In this document: positions 53,021 through 62,940 of the stretch, piece after piece
Layout: the number at the start of each line of letters is the position of its first letter
How positions within the stretch are numbered: position 1 is the first letter of the stretch
Origin: Chondrocystis sp. NIES-4102
GTDB lineage: Bacteria > Cyanobacteriota > Cyanobacteriia > Cyanobacteriales > Xenococcaceae
Assembly (NCBI GenBank): GCA_002368355.1
Contig: AP018281.1
Coordinates: 2,852,001-2,916,000 of the forward strand
Length of the DNA stretch: 64,000 nt
Direction of reading: 5' to 3'
Program-made: the position numbers and the translations under genes
Notes under the pieces: generated by a model
The model's database searches: none
What the model was told of the DNA's origin: nothing
What the model saw: the letters and a program-made list of their open reading frames with translations, nothing else

Positions 53021-54733
53021 ATGAGCTATCAGATGGATCGACGGGCTTATGCAGATACCTATGGCGCAACAACAGGCGATCGCGTAAGATTAGCGGATAC
53101 GGAATTGTTTATTGAAGTGGAGAAAGATTACACTACCTACGGTGAAGAGGTAAAATTTGGTGGTGGTAAGGTAATCCGCGATGGCATGGGACAATCTCCC
53201 CTATCCCGTGCAGAAGGGGCGGTGGATTTGGTCATTACCAATGCTTTAATTCTCGATTGGTGGGGTGTTGTTAAAGCGGATATCGGTATTAAAGACGGCA
53301 AAATTTATCAGATTGGTAAAGCAGGTAATCCTAATATTCAAGACAACGTTGATATTATTATTGGTGCAGCTACCGAAATTGTCGCAGGCGAAGGACATAT
53401 TGTTACCGCAGGTGGCATTGATACCCATATCCACTTTATTTGTCCCCAACAAATTCAAACGGCGATCGCTTCAGGTATTACTACCATGATTGGTGGTGGT
53501 ACGGGCCCTGCTACGGGAACAAACGCTACTACCTGTACCCCAGGATCTTGGAATATTTGGCGAATGCTTGAGGCTGCCGAAAGTTTTCCGATGAATTTGG
53601 GCTTTTTGGGTAAGGGTAATAGTGCTAAACCATTCGGATTAGTCGAACAGATCGAAGCAGGAGTAATGGGGTTAAAACTACATGAGGATTGGGGAACAAC
53701 TCCCAAAGCGATCGATACTTGTTTAACAGTTGCCGATCAATATGATGTGCAGGTAGCTATCCACACCGATACCCTCAATGAGGCTGGGTTTGTAGAAAAT
53801 ACCCTCGCTGCTTTTAAAGATCGGGTAATTCATACTTACCATACCGAAGGTGCTGGCGGTGGACACGCCCCTGATATTATTAAAGTTTGTGCCTATCGTA
53901 ATGTTTTACCTTCTTCGACTAATCCGACTCGTCCCTTTACGATTAATACTTTAGAGGAACATCTCGATATGTTGATGGTTTGTCATCATTTAGATAAAAA
54001 TATCCCTGAAGATGTTGCCTTTGCAGAATCCCGTATTCGTCAAGAAACTATTGCAGCAGAAGATATTCTACATGATTTGGGCGCATTTAGTATGATCTCT
54101 TCCGATTCTCAAGCAATGGGTAGAGTTGGCGAAACTATTATTCGTACTTGGCAAACTGCCCATAAAATGAAGGTGCAACGGGGAGTTTTAAATCCAGAAA
54201 CTACACAAGCTGCCGATAATTTTCGCGCTAAACGCTATATTGCTAAGTATACTATTAATCCTGCCATTACTCATGGAATTGCTGATTATGTCGGTTCAAT
54301 TGAAGTAGGTAAACTTGCAGATATTTGTCTTTGGAAGCCTGCTATGTTTGGCGTAAAACCAGAGATTGTAATTAAAGGTGGCGCGATCGCTATGGCTCAA
54401 ATGGGTGATCCCAATGCTAGTATTCCTACTCCCCAACCTGTATATATGCGTCCTATGTTTGCAAGTTTTGGTAAAGCAACTGCTACTACTTCTATTTCTT
54501 TTCTTTCTCAAGCTGCTTTAGATAAAGGTATCCCTCAACAAATTGGTTTGGGTAAAATGATTCGTGCTGTTAGTAATACCCGTAATTTGAGCAAGGCAGA
54601 TATGAAATTAAATGATGCTTTACTCAATATTGAAGTAAACCCCCAAACCTATGAAGTTCGAGCAGATGGTCAACTATTAACTTGTGAACCTGCTACCGTT
54701 TTACCTATGGCTCAACGTTATTTTCTTTTTTAA
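53021..54733 (+). CDS. ureC: Urease subunit alpha
   Basis: The 570-residue protein is the catalytic urease subunit, of usual length. Nickel ligands His136 and His138 are in DTHIHFICP, the carbamylated Lys219 is in [10 protein letters not shown], and [20 protein letters not shown] carries the flap region with the catalytic His. It hydrolyses urea to ammonia and carbamate in the cytoplasm. No ureA, ureB or accessory genes (ureD-G) are nearby, as is usual for dispersed cyanobacterial urease loci. The gene starts at ATG 53021; its upstream 432 bases are occupied by repeats. It faces the minus-strand small gene and rbp. Confidence 0.97.
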   Translation: MSYQMDRRAYADTYGATTGDRVRLADTELFIEVEKDYTTYGEEVKFGGGKVIRDGMGQSPLSRAEGAVDLVITNALILDWWGVVKADIGIKDGKIYQIGKAGNPNIQDNVDIIIGAATEIVAGEGHIVTAGGIDTHIHFICPQQIQTAIASGITTMIGGGTGPATGTNATTCTPGSWNIWRMLEAAESFPMNLGFLGKGNSAKPFGLVEQIEAGVMGLKLHEDWGTTPKAIDTCLTVADQYDVQVAIHTDTLNEAGFVENTLAAFKDRVIHTYHTEGAGGGHAPDIIKVCAYRNVLPSSTNPTRPFTINTLEEHLDMLMVCHHLDKNIPEDVAFAESRIRQETIAAEDILHDLGAFSMISSDSQAMGRVGETIIRTWQTAHKMKVQRGVLNPETTQAADNFRAKRYIAKYTINPAITHGIADYVGSIEVGKLADICLWKPAMFGVKPEIVIKGGAIAMAQMGDPNASIPTPQPVYMRPMFASFGKATATTSISFLSQAALDKGIPQQIGLGKMIRAVSNTRNLSKADMKLNDALLNIEVNPQTYEVRADGQLLTCEPATVLPMAQRYFLF

Positions 54734-54821
54734 TTCTTGCTATTTTTTTATAAGTGGTTGGATAAGCTTGCTCAACCCAAGCATCCCCAACGCGCTTTTA
54801 CCTGGCTTAACTAAAATAATT

Positions 54822-54839
54822 ATTGGTGCATCCACCAAT
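54822..54839 (+). terminator. Hairpin downstream of ureC
   Basis: ATTGGTG-catc-CACCAAT forms a seven-base perfect stem 89 bases after the ureC stop, directly next to the stop of the minus-strand 59-residue gene. It could serve as a bidirectional 3' end. There is no clear T-tract. Confidence 0.4.
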
Positions 54840-54844
54840 GCCGA

Positions 54845-55024
54845 TTAATTATCTTGGCTTGATTCTACTTGATCTTCAGAAGATTGTTTATTCCCAGCAT
54901 CATTATTATAATTAGAACCTCTCTGGTTTCTCTTACCATAGCGATCCGATGGTTTGCGAAACTTACGAGCATTCATTTTATTACGAGCAGCTTTTTCTTT
55001 TTTCGCATGGCGACGTTTAGCCAT
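54845..55024 (-). CDS. Small basic protein (59 aa)
   Basis: This frame is short and easily missed. ATG 55024 has a GGAGA ribosome site ten bases upstream and runs to TAA at 54845-54847. The product of 59 residues begins MAKRRHAKKEKAARNKMNAR, so its N-terminal half is extremely rich in Lys, Arg and Ala, while the C-terminal half is acidic and Asn/Gln-rich (SSEDQVESSQDN). It is likely a nucleic-acid or ribosome-associated protein. It lies 117 bases after rbp on the same strand, so the two may share a transcript. I cannot name a family with certainty. Codon use resembles the neighbours. Confidence 0.75.
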   Translation of the reverse strand: MAKRRHAKKEKAARNKMNARKFRKPSDRYGKRNQRGSNYNNDAGNKQSSEDQVESSQDN

Positions 55025-55141
55025 TGTTTCTTTTAATCTCCATTAAACAAATGAAACGCTATTGGGAAATGCCTATGAAAACCACTATGTTCTATTCCCA
55101 AAAGCGTTATTAAATTCTATTTTAGTAAGTTAAGTTGCAAT

Positions 55142-55426
55142 CTAGAAACGATTGTTTCTGCGACCACCAAAAGAACTTCTTTCTTCACGAGGTCTTGCTT
55201 TATTAACTTTAAGATTGCGATCCATCCATTCTGCTCCATCTAGAGCCTGAATTGCTTTATCTTCTTCTGCTTCTGCTTCCATTTCTACAAAAGCAAAACC
55301 ACGTACTCTTCCAGTTTCGCGGTCTGTAGGAATATGTACACGTTTAACAGTTCCATACTCAGCGAAGACATCACTTAGATCTTCTTGATTAATTTCATAT
55401 GATAGGTTGCCTACGTAAATCGACAT
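55142..55426 (-). CDS. rbp: RRM-domain RNA-binding protein, cyanobacterial Rbp type
   Basis: The 94-residue protein is a single RNA recognition motif with RNP2 IYVGNL (residues 3-8) and RNP1 RGFAFVEM (42-49). A short Arg/Gly/Asn tail (SSFGGRRNNRF) follows, as in the glycine-rich cyanobacterial Rbps, many of which are induced by cold and help mRNA localise near thylakoids. It is encoded divergently from rpsB with a 370-base gap that includes its leader. Which rbp paralogue it is cannot be told without comparison. Confidence 0.93.
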   Translation of the reverse strand: MSIYVGNLSYEINQEDLSDVFAEYGTVKRVHIPTDRETGRVRGFAFVEMEAEAEEDKAIQALDGAEWMDRNLKVNKARPREERSSFGGRRNNRF

Positions 55427-55796
55427 AAACGGATTGTCTCCATGATGAATGTTGCGTTGAGAGAGACGATATTCTTAGAACAAAGCTTAATCAATACTTG
55501 AGTATCTAAACCCTGCGATACTGAATACAAATTCTATTTTCACATCTTAATTCTCAGTCTGTGCTTATGGTAACACCTTTATCGGTTTTTGAAACCCTAA
55601 TTTAGGTTAAGTTATGTGCCACAAATCAAGAAAAAATATTAAGGATTTATTATTTAATTCCATTTATCTTAAGGAACTTAAATGTTACACTAGATAGGCT
55701 TAACAAAATTCACACATTCAGGATTTCGGGTGTTTTCGCATCAAGAAAATTCGCCTGAATGAAGGATTAACCCGGAATAGGAGTAAAAAAAATAAT
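55427..55796. promoter_or_regulatory. Divergent rbp/rpsB control region
   Basis: The 370 bases between rbp and rpsB hold no gene. In the rpsB leader, CATTCAGG (55715-55722) pairs with CCTGAATG (55754-55761), and TTCGGG within the loop can also pair imperfectly with CCCGGA just before the ribosome site AGGAG (55779-55783). A fold of this type before rpsB could be an S2-sensing leader, but I cannot assign it to a known family. Confidence 0.45.
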
Positions 55797-56600
55797 ATGC
55801 CAGTCGTTTCTCTCGCAGAACTTTTAGAATCTGGGGTTCACTTCGGACATCAAACTCGTCGTTGGAATCCTAGAATGGCTCAGTATATCTATACTGCTCG
55901 CAACGGTGTACACATCATTGACCTGGTACAAACAGCACAATTGATGGAAGAAGCCTATGAGTATATGCGTTCTTCAACAGAAAAAGGGAAGAAGGTATTA
56001 TTTGTAGGTACAAAACGCCAAGCTGCAGGGATCATCGCCCAAGAAGCATCCCGTTGTGGATCATTCTATGTTAACCAAAGATGGTTAGGTGGAATGTTAA
56101 CTAATTGGGAAACTATCAAAAGTAGAGTAGAAAGACTCAAGGAAATTGAGCATTTAGATCAAAGTGGTGCTTTAGATAAAAGACCTAAAAAAGAAGCAGC
56201 CGTACTACGTCGCGAGATGAGTAAATTACAAAAATATTTAGGTGGCATCAAAATGATGCGTAAAGTGCCAGATATTGTAGTAATTGTTGATCAAAAACGT
56301 GAACATAATGCGATCGCTGAATGTCAAAAATTAGGCATTCCTGTAGTTTCCATTTTAGATACTAACTGCGATCCTTTAGTTGCTGATGTGCCTATTCCTG
56401 CCAATGATGATGCTATTCGTTCAATTAAATTAATTGTCGGTAAATTAGCAGATGCAATCTATGAAGGTCGTCATGGTCAGTTGGATAATCAAGACGATTA
56501 TGATGAATTTGATGAAGGAATTGACATAGACGAAGAAGAAGATATTTCGGCTCAAGAAGATGCCCAAATGTATGAAGTGGATTCTGATAGCGAAGAATAA
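55797..56600 (+). CDS. rpsB: 30S ribosomal protein S2
   Basis: The 267-residue protein begins [20 protein letters not shown] and contains [17 protein letters not shown] and [11 protein letters not shown], all signatures of S2. A C-terminal extension of about 37 residues is strongly acidic ([14 protein letters not shown] and onward), a common feature of cyanobacterial S2 proteins. AGGAG lies 13 bases before ATG 55797. tsf follows after 123 bases with a hairpin in the gap; rpsB-tsf is a conserved operon. Confidence 0.97.
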   Translation: MPVVSLAELLESGVHFGHQTRRWNPRMAQYIYTARNGVHIIDLVQTAQLMEEAYEYMRSSTEKGKKVLFVGTKRQAAGIIAQEASRCGSFYVNQRWLGGMLTNWETIKSRVERLKEIEHLDQSGALDKRPKKEAAVLRREMSKLQKYLGGIKMMRKVPDIVVIVDQKREHNAIAECQKLGIPVVSILDTNCDPLVADVPIPANDDAIRSIKLIVGKLADAIYEGRHGQLDNQDDYDEFDEGIDIDEEEDISAQEDAQMYEVDSDSEE

Positions 56601-56633
56601 CCACTTACTTTACTAATTCTATTTATATTAGGT

Positions 56634-56656
56634 CGGGGGCATATTTTAAGCCCTCG
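56634..56656 (+). other. Stem-loop in the rpsB-tsf gap
   Basis: CGGGGGC (56634-56640) pairs with GCCCTCG (56650-56656), with one G-U pair, around a nine-base AT loop. No T-tract follows, so a processing or attenuation site is more likely than a terminator. Confidence 0.45.
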
Positions 56657-56723
56657 CCAATGTAATTTAAAATTATTTTGTCCTGTACTTAGTCAAATTA
56701 AAAGATAAAAGAATATAAAACAG

Positions 56724-57383
56724 ATGGCAGAAATATCGGCAAAAATAGTTAAAGAACTCCGCGAAAAGACTGGTGCGGGGATGATGGACTGCAAAAAAGC
56801 ATTAGCAGAAAATAATGGTGACATGACCAAAGCCATAGAATGGCTACGTCAAAAAGGTACTATTTCTGCTGACAAGAAACAAGGTCGTGTAGCAGCAGAA
56901 GGATTAGTAGAAAGTTATATTCATACTGGTGGACGTATAGGTGTTCTAGTTGAAGTCAACTGTGAGACAGATTTTGTAGCTCGTCGTCAAGAGTTTCAAG
57001 AATTGGTCAAAAATATTGCGATGCAGATTGCAGCTTGTCCTAACGTAGAATATGTCAAGGTTGGCGATATTCCCCAAGAAGTTGCTGCAAAAGAAAAAGA
57101 AATTGAAATGGGTCGAGATGACTTAGAGGGTAAACCAGACAATATTAAAGAAAAAATTGTTTCTGGAAGAATTGATAAACGTTTAAATGAAATATCACTA
57201 CTACCTCAACCTTATATTCGCGATCAAAGTAAAACAGTTGAAGATTTAGTAAAAGAAAGTATTGCTCAATTAGGAGAAAATATTCAAATTCGACGTTTTG
57301 CTCGTTTCGTTTTAGGCGAAGGTATCGAAAAAGAAGAATCTAATTTTGCTGAAGAAGTAGCAGCACAAACAAAACAAAAGTAA
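56724..57383 (+). CDS. tsf: Elongation factor Ts
   Basis: The 219-residue protein contains the diagnostic [20 protein letters not shown] (residues 9-28) with the adjoining [15 protein letters not shown], and [13 protein letters not shown] (residues 73-85) that contacts EF-Tu. It recycles EF-Tu-GDP to the GTP form in translation. The length is the short cyanobacterial type, compared with 283 in E. coli. It is the second gene of rpsB-tsf, ended by a strong terminator at 57453-57507. Confidence 0.97.
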   Translation: MAEISAKIVKELREKTGAGMMDCKKALAENNGDMTKAIEWLRQKGTISADKKQGRVAAEGLVESYIHTGGRIGVLVEVNCETDFVARRQEFQELVKNIAMQIAACPNVEYVKVGDIPQEVAAKEKEIEMGRDDLEGKPDNIKEKIVSGRIDKRLNEISLLPQPYIRDQSKTVEDLVKESIAQLGENIQIRRFARFVLGEGIEKEESNFAEEVAAQTKQK

Positions 57384-57452
57384 ATGCTACTGCATTAAGG
57401 ATTTGATGAGGGTAGTTAGAGCCTGCGATCGCGAATTACTTTTATACTACTT

Positions 57453-57507
57453 AAACTCTAGTTTTAGTTATCTATGTTATGACTTAACTAGAGTTTTTGC
57501 TTTTTAA
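57453..57507 (+). terminator. Terminator of rpsB-tsf
   Basis: AAACTCTAGTT (57453-57463) is the exact complement of AACTAGAGTTT (57486-57496), an 11-base stem, and a T-rich tail (TTGCTTTTT) follows. This is the clearest intrinsic terminator in the window. Confidence 0.75.
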
Positions 57508-57574
57508 ACTTTGTGAGCAAGAAATCCCTTACACACTTCGACAGCTTATGTCTTGATAGGTAACTGAATATAGG

Positions 57575-58576
57575 ATGACAAAATCGCTGGAGCACATTAA
57601 ACAGAATCTGAATAATTTAGAATTAGCTGTAACCGAAACAGCAGTGGAATTGGAAAAATATTACCAGAGCTATTTAAATGTACTAAGTTTATCAGTTAAA
57701 CAGCAGTTAATTTTAGCTAGCTATCAAATTTGTACTCAATTTTATCCCCAAGCATTTCTTAATTTATCCTTAAGTAATAAACAAGATCTACAGCAGCTAT
57801 TAAGACATATTGGGATAGATCTAAAACCTATTTTAGATAGTATTTTGGCAGAAAAAGAGTTAGAGCCAGAGCCAAAGGAGCTTAATTTAATGACAGAATT
57901 AATTAAGAATTTACCTAAGCCTAAGAAAAGAAAAGGAGATGAGAAAGAAGAGGAGGAAGAAGCAGAAGAAGGAATATTAACCGCAATAGATTATGAAACA
58001 GTTAAAGCCCAATTAGGTAATATTGAATTGATTGCTATAGATACTTCCCTACAAGAGCAGTTAGAAGTAGAAAATACAGAAGCGGAAACAGAAAAACAAG
58101 CAATCAATCCTAGAAATCCAGAACATCTTATTTTGTGGCACAAGCAAATTGAAAGAAAGATTAAAAAAACCTTAGATTCTACTTCTAAAAAAGTCAATAA
58201 ATTATTACAAGATTCAGGTATTATTCCCGATCGCGTTCCTAGTAAAATTATTGATGTAGCGATCCAAACAGATGCTAACGGAGGTAATAGAAATAGCCGT
58301 CAATTGCCTAATCTGCCTAATATTCTTCACCTAGCAATTGAGTCTGAAAAGGAAAATCATAACTCTGCTTTAGATACTGCATTCCAGATTAGTTTATTGC
58401 GTCTGCGTCTTGCAGAAATAGAATTTAGTGATCATAGTTTAAATGCTCAACGAGGACAAATTCAAAAATTAATTAATCAAATTAAGAAACTGAATTATCA
58501 ATATATAAGCCTTAAACATGAAGTTGCTGTTGCCGAGGCTCAAGCTGCATGGCGATCTTGTTGGTATGAGGATTAA
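57575..58576 (+). CDS. Hypothetical protein with acidic linker and coiled coil
   Basis: I do not recognise a characterised family. The 333-residue soluble protein has a helical N-terminal domain (about 1-95), a charged linker with KKRKGDEKEEEEEAEEG (about 117-133), a middle part (about 140-240) and a C-terminal helical region ending in a Gln/Lys coiled coil and AQAAWRSCWYED. An acidic/basic cluster of this type suggests interaction with nucleic acid or proteins. It lies 190 bases after the tsf terminator on the same strand, so it is probably a separate transcript. ATG 57575 has a weak TAGG site before it. Confidence 0.65.
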   Translation: MTKSLEHIKQNLNNLELAVTETAVELEKYYQSYLNVLSLSVKQQLILASYQICTQFYPQAFLNLSLSNKQDLQQLLRHIGIDLKPILDSILAEKELEPEPKELNLMTELIKNLPKPKKRKGDEKEEEEEAEEGILTAIDYETVKAQLGNIELIAIDTSLQEQLEVENTEAETEKQAINPRNPEHLILWHKQIERKIKKTLDSTSKKVNKLLQDSGIIPDRVPSKIIDVAIQTDANGGNRNSRQLPNLPNILHLAIESEKENHNSALDTAFQISLLRLRLAEIEFSDHSLNAQRGQIQKLINQIKKLNYQYISLKHEVAVAEAQAAWRSCWYED

Positions 58577-58695
58577 AATTTATACCCGTTAAAAATTGAC
58601 TTTCTTTTATTTATGTAATATAGTAGAGTATGGAAAATATTCGCAAAAACGCCCTGTCTAGTTTAGTATTGCTAGAAACACCTCTTATCTATATT

Positions 58696-59307
58696 TTATG
58701 CACGAATATATTTCTCAAAAATATTACTGAAATCACGTTTTGTGTAGCGATCTAAAATTGTGGCATTATAATTTAAAACTATCGCATTAAACTGCTTAAT
58801 AAACGTTTCGTCAGTTTCAAGACTACCAATTTTATACATTGATGTTAAGCCATTAAAACACAGCATAGCATTATTGCGCGCCTGTTCTTGCTGATGTTGT
58901 AGCTTGCCCATGGTTATTAATGCTTTGTAGATATCTTTTAGAGATTCTATTGCGTTTTTTTCTACATCTATACTAAAAGATATGCGTTCATTAAAAGTAA
59001 ACTTTAATTCAATATCCAAGTCTATATTACCTGCGGTTTCAATAAATACTTCGGATACCTTATGAGTAACATATTCATAGCGTATAACTTTTCTTTTACT
59101 AGAAATAGCCGAATCACCATCAACATGAATTAGAGCCAAATTAGTAAAGCAATACTCATCTTTTTTAGATTTAATTAAGAAAAATATTTTTTCCCCATCT
59201 TCGTGAAAAATATAATCATCCGCATCTACTTTATCATAGTCACTGGGAGCAACAATTTTACCTATATCACTTAAACCTAATGTTTCGGAGGCTAATTTTT
59301 TAAACAT
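58696..59307 (-). CDS. Bacterial PH-domain protein (YvbH-like)
   Basis: The 203-residue protein has a bacterial pleckstrin-homology domain at about residues 10-125 (EKIFFLIKSKKDEYCFTNLA, KRKVIRYEYVTHKVSEV). A helical C-terminal region (about 130-203) looks like the YvbH extension that mediates oligomerisation (MGKLQHQQEQARNNAML). Both parts together are typical of proteins annotated as PH domain-containing YvbH-like. The role is unknown. It lies 107 bases downstream of the type IIG gene on the same strand; a functional link is not established. Confidence 0.78.
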   Translation of the reverse strand: MFKKLASETLGLSDIGKIVAPSDYDKVDADDYIFHEDGEKIFFLIKSKKDEYCFTNLALIHVDGDSAISSKRKVIRYEYVTHKVSEVFIETAGNIDLDIELKFTFNERISFSIDVEKNAIESLKDIYKALITMGKLQHQQEQARNNAMLCFNGLTSMYKIGSLETDETFIKQFNAIVLNYNATILDRYTKRDFSNIFEKYIRA

Positions 59308-59414
59308 AGTATAATTAGTTGAGCATCAATATATATTTAATTTGGTCTAAGACCATTATTGTATTTACAATTAAAAGCAATTATTATTCATTCCGCAATA
59401 GATGTAAAAGAGTA

Positions 59415-62400
59415 TTAATATTTTTGCATTTGTTTAACAAGTTTTATCGTCTCTATACTGACAGTACAAACACCTAGAAGTAAATTTATAACTTCTTCTT
59501 TATAAATAGCAAAGCGATAAATATTAAATTTCTCAGCAATGGTTTTATCTTTGGGTTTCTTTTCTTTATACTGATCTAAAACCCATTCTATTGCACTACG
59601 GTTGCCTAGTTTATATTGCCAGGCTTCGGGGGGAACACCTTGTAAACTGGTATTTGTATCTAAAATAATAATTCCCTTGTCTTTATCTGCTTTTAATTTG
59701 ACTGTAGGGGTTGTTGCTGTAGTTGAAGAAATATCAATACGTTTTAATGTGTATGGTTCTGTAGTTTCATAATTAATATGCAAATTCATTAATCTTTTTC
59801 CCCAGACTACCCATTGCTGGAAATTATCATAAAAGGGAATGCGAGGAAAGTCACGTTTTAAGTTTTGTTCATATTTTTGTCTGTAAGCGGGGTTGTGTAA
59901 GACAGCGTAGGTGTAATGGAAGATATCTAGTTTGGTAATGTTTGTATCTTCATAGTAGTTTTGGAATTGTTGTAACCCCCAGTCGGTTATGTTTTCTATA
60001 CGCTTTCCCTCGGAGTCGTAGCGATAGAGTGGGAGACATTGATTAGCACCTGTAACGTGCAATTCTGCTATACAATCAGTAGCTAAACAGTTAAATGGGC
60101 GATTACTACCAAAGCTTTTGAAAGTAATAATGTAATTGCTATTTTTTAGATCGTTAGAAAACATATCATAGTGATTTTGAGTCAATCTATGATTAAATAT
60201 TTTTTCTGTGTAGTGAAAAAGTTTTGAAAATGGTCTATATAAAGTTTTTTGAATTAAGGAAAGATCGTAATTTGCTTTAACTTGCCTATTAAAATAATTA
60301 TCTAAAGAAGAATTCCACCTTATTGACAATTCTTTTTGCTTATTATTAAGCGATAAATTATATTGTTTAACAAAAAAAATCATTTTTTGAGTCAAATTTT
60401 GTTGATTAAAATCATAAACCCATTCATCTCTTCCAGTTTCTACACCTCTAGAAAATAACTCAAATACTGCTTGTTGTGATTTACCTGCTTTAACCTCTTT
60501 ATCAATTAAAGGAATAAGACTATCAAAATCATTATCAGTCTGATTGAGCCAGTTATTTTGTTTATCTGGAATAGTATGTATAAAATCGATTTTAGTTAAT
60601 TTAGTAGAAGCAAGAAATTTTAACTTATCACTAGATGTATCAAATTCTGAACGACGGGAATAAAATATTTTACAAGGATTGCTATGTTCATCATTTTTCT
60701 TAACCATAAAAAAGATAGCAACACCAGTTTGAATTCCAAATACATTATGAGTAGTACCAGATAACTTTGAATTCGCCCTAACATTTCCTCCTAAATCAAT
60801 AATATAAATATCACTAAATTCATTCTTTACAACTTTCCTAAACCCATCAAAAGTACGAGCATCTATAAAGGAAGAATTAGTAATAAAAGCTAGGATACCA
60901 TTATTATTTAGTCTATCAGTTGCCCACCGAATAAAACGAGTGTACATATCATAGATAACAATTTTATTCTGTGCAGTACCCTGTTTAATATACGTTTCTT
61001 TAATTCTTTTATCTATTTCTGGATAACTACGATTAGCATTATTATCATTAAAATTTTCTTGCTTGGCGTTATAAGGAGGATTGCCAATAATTACAGAAAT
61101 TTCGTTTTCGTTTTGACGTTTAATTCTGGCGGTATTTTCTACAGATAAAGCAAATAAATCCATCTGCTTACCATAGAAAGAAGTGTGATCCAAAGTATCT
61201 ACAAAACAGATATTATCAAACTCCTCATACTCCCCCATCTTTTGTTTATAAGTATATTCAATATTAAGATTAGCAATGTAATAAGGTAAGATTGCCACTT
61301 CATTACAAAAAATCTCATGTTTATACTTCTGCTTAAGTTTATCCTTGGGTAAATATTCAATTAATTCTGTGATAAACGTACCTGTACCTGTTGCAGGATC
61401 TAATATATTTACACCAGGATCTGCAAGTAGCTTACCAAAATGTTTGTGAGTTAAATAATCAACACTTTCCACCATGAAACGGACAATTTCATTAGGAGTA
61501 TAAACAATACCCAATCTATCAGCAGCTTTAGGATTATATGCCCGATAAAAATTCTCATATATTGCTTTTAGAAACTTTTGTTTCTCATGATGATTAGCAA
61601 TATTAGCAGCCGTGCGTTTAATTACCTGATAATACCTTTGGATAGTCGAGAAAATATTTCTTTTCGTCTTACCAGTAAAAAAAGTATTAACTACATTTTG
61701 CAATTCCCTGGCAATATTATTCTCCTGATGAAACTGCGACTCATTAAAAATATTGATAAAAATATCTTCTGTTAGAATGTGCTGTAGGATCATCTCTCGC
61801 ACATCCAATAAACTAATATTAGGATTAATTGAATCTTGGCAAATTTGCAAAAACTTATCTCTAGCGACAACAAAACTTTGATTCGTTTCCGATTCCTTAC
61901 CAATCAAATCGCGTAGAGTTTCTAAGATCCTTGGTAAATCCTCTTTAAAAGAATTAATCGCCTTACGAAAATCCGTTATCTCCGAAGGAACATAACTAAT
62001 AAATCGCGCAATCAAACCATCTAACTGTAACGCATCTTTCATATCAACGCGCCCAATTTCCGAAGCACCTTGAATTAAAACTGCGGTTTGAGAGTCTTCA
62101 AATAAAATATTATTATTCGGATAACCTTTAGCAAATTTCTTATCAATTTCCTCATCTAAATTATCATACTGATCTTTACTTTCCCAAAAACCATAATCAA
62201 GTCTTATTGCATCCTTAACTGTGCCATCAGGACGAATGATTTTACCAGCTAAGGTGCGATAATCAAGTTCTAGAATTAATAAATAATCTTTTGGCTTACA
62301 ATACTCATTAAGTAAATTACCAAAAGCAGTTCTAATTGCAGTCTCCTTGCGCGAACCACCATATTGAATAATTTTTTCTACTTCCTGATGATATTGAGTA

Positions 62401-62417
62401 ACCAATAATCTAGACAT
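59415..62417 (-). CDS. Type IIG/ISP-like restriction-modification enzyme
   Basis: The 1000-residue protein fuses restriction and modification in one chain. The N-terminal nuclease-like part (about 1-130) has RPDGTVKDAIRLDYGFWESKD, in which Asp74, Glu79 and Lys81 form a PD-(D/E)xK site. A helical linker follows, then an N6-adenine methyltransferase with motif I LDPATGTGTFITE (Asp340) and catalytic motif IV IGNPPYN (Asn446-Tyr449). The last 350 residues look like a target-recognition domain. Type ISP enzymes such as LlaGI carry a helicase between nuclease and methyltransferase; that domain is absent here, so a type IIG enzyme is more likely. It stands alone without a separate specificity subunit. 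The start is ATG 62417. Confidence 0.85.
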   Translation of the reverse strand: MSRLLVTQYHQEVEKIIQYGGSRKETAIRTAFGNLLNEYCKPKDYLLILELDYRTLAGKIIRPDGTVKDAIRLDYGFWESKDQYDNLDEEIDKKFAKGYPNNNILFEDSQTAVLIQGASEIGRVDMKDALQLDGLIARFISYVPSEITDFRKAINSFKEDLPRILETLRDLIGKESETNQSFVVARDKFLQICQDSINPNISLLDVREMILQHILTEDIFINIFNESQFHQENNIARELQNVVNTFFTGKTKRNIFSTIQRYYQVIKRTAANIANHHEKQKFLKAIYENFYRAYNPKAADRLGIVYTPNEIVRFMVESVDYLTHKHFGKLLADPGVNILDPATGTGTFITELIEYLPKDKLKQKYKHEIFCNEVAILPYYIANLNIEYTYKQKMGEYEEFDNICFVDTLDHTSFYGKQMDLFALSVENTARIKRQNENEISVIIGNPPYNAKQENFNDNNANRSYPEIDKRIKETYIKQGTAQNKIVIYDMYTRFIRWATDRLNNNGILAFITNSSFIDARTFDGFRKVVKNEFSDIYIIDLGGNVRANSKLSGTTHNVFGIQTGVAIFFMVKKNDEHSNPCKIFYSRRSEFDTSSDKLKFLASTKLTKIDFIHTIPDKQNNWLNQTDNDFDSLIPLIDKEVKAGKSQQAVFELFSRGVETGRDEWVYDFNQQNLTQKMIFFVKQYNLSLNNKQKELSIRWNSSLDNYFNRQVKANYDLSLIQKTLYRPFSKLFHYTEKIFNHRLTQNHYDMFSNDLKNSNYIITFKSFGSNRPFNCLATDCIAELHVTGANQCLPLYRYDSEGKRIENITDWGLQQFQNYYEDTNITKLDIFHYTYAVLHNPAYRQKYEQNLKRDFPRIPFYDNFQQWVVWGKRLMNLHINYETTEPYTLKRIDISSTTATTPTVKLKADKDKGIIILDTNTSLQGVPPEAWQYKLGNRSAIEWVLDQYKEKKPKDKTIAEKFNIYRFAIYKEEVINLLLGVCTVSIETIKLVKQMQKY

Positions 62418-62728
62418 AACTATTATTAAAAAAGTTTGAATAGACTTATTGTTCCCTTAATAATCCATCTATCTATCTAATAGTTTTCCACAATAACTAA
62501 TATAAACAGTTAATAAAATACCTCAACATATAATTACTAGTAAAACCTCAATGACTTGTTAATCAGTTCAACATATAGTGTATGAAAGAAAAAGCATAAA
62601 TCATGAGTACATTAAACTTATATAAAAATTGCAATATATACCTAAGTAAAAACAAACAAATGTAATTATTACCTTAACGTTTGCTTGTTCATATATCAAA
62701 TAAAACCTATATAAATTGCATATTAGCA

Positions 62729-62886
62729 AATCAAACATAAACCCAAGTACATAAAAACCTTTGCGCCTTTGTGCCTCTGCGAGAGACTAATCAAATATAA
62801 AGCCTTGCACCAAAAACCAAAATAGATAAAAAATCTTTACCCATTTACCTAAAATAAATCAAATACAAAGACTTGCGCCAAAAACC
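62729..62886. repeat. Three degenerate 30-bp direct repeats
   Basis: AATCAAATATAAAG-type units begin at 62729, 62789 and 62857. The last two are 30 bases with 27 identical; the first is more diverged. They lie inside the 523-base AT-rich gap (62418-62940) between cry-DASH and the type IIG gene, mixed with 'CTTTGCGCC' phrases often seen in cyanobacterial intergenic DNA. No gene is seen in the gap. Confidence 0.6.
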
Positions 62887-62940
62887 TAAACAGAAAAACC
62901 TCTGCACCTTGGCGTAAGACAAATAAAATCAAACTATAAC

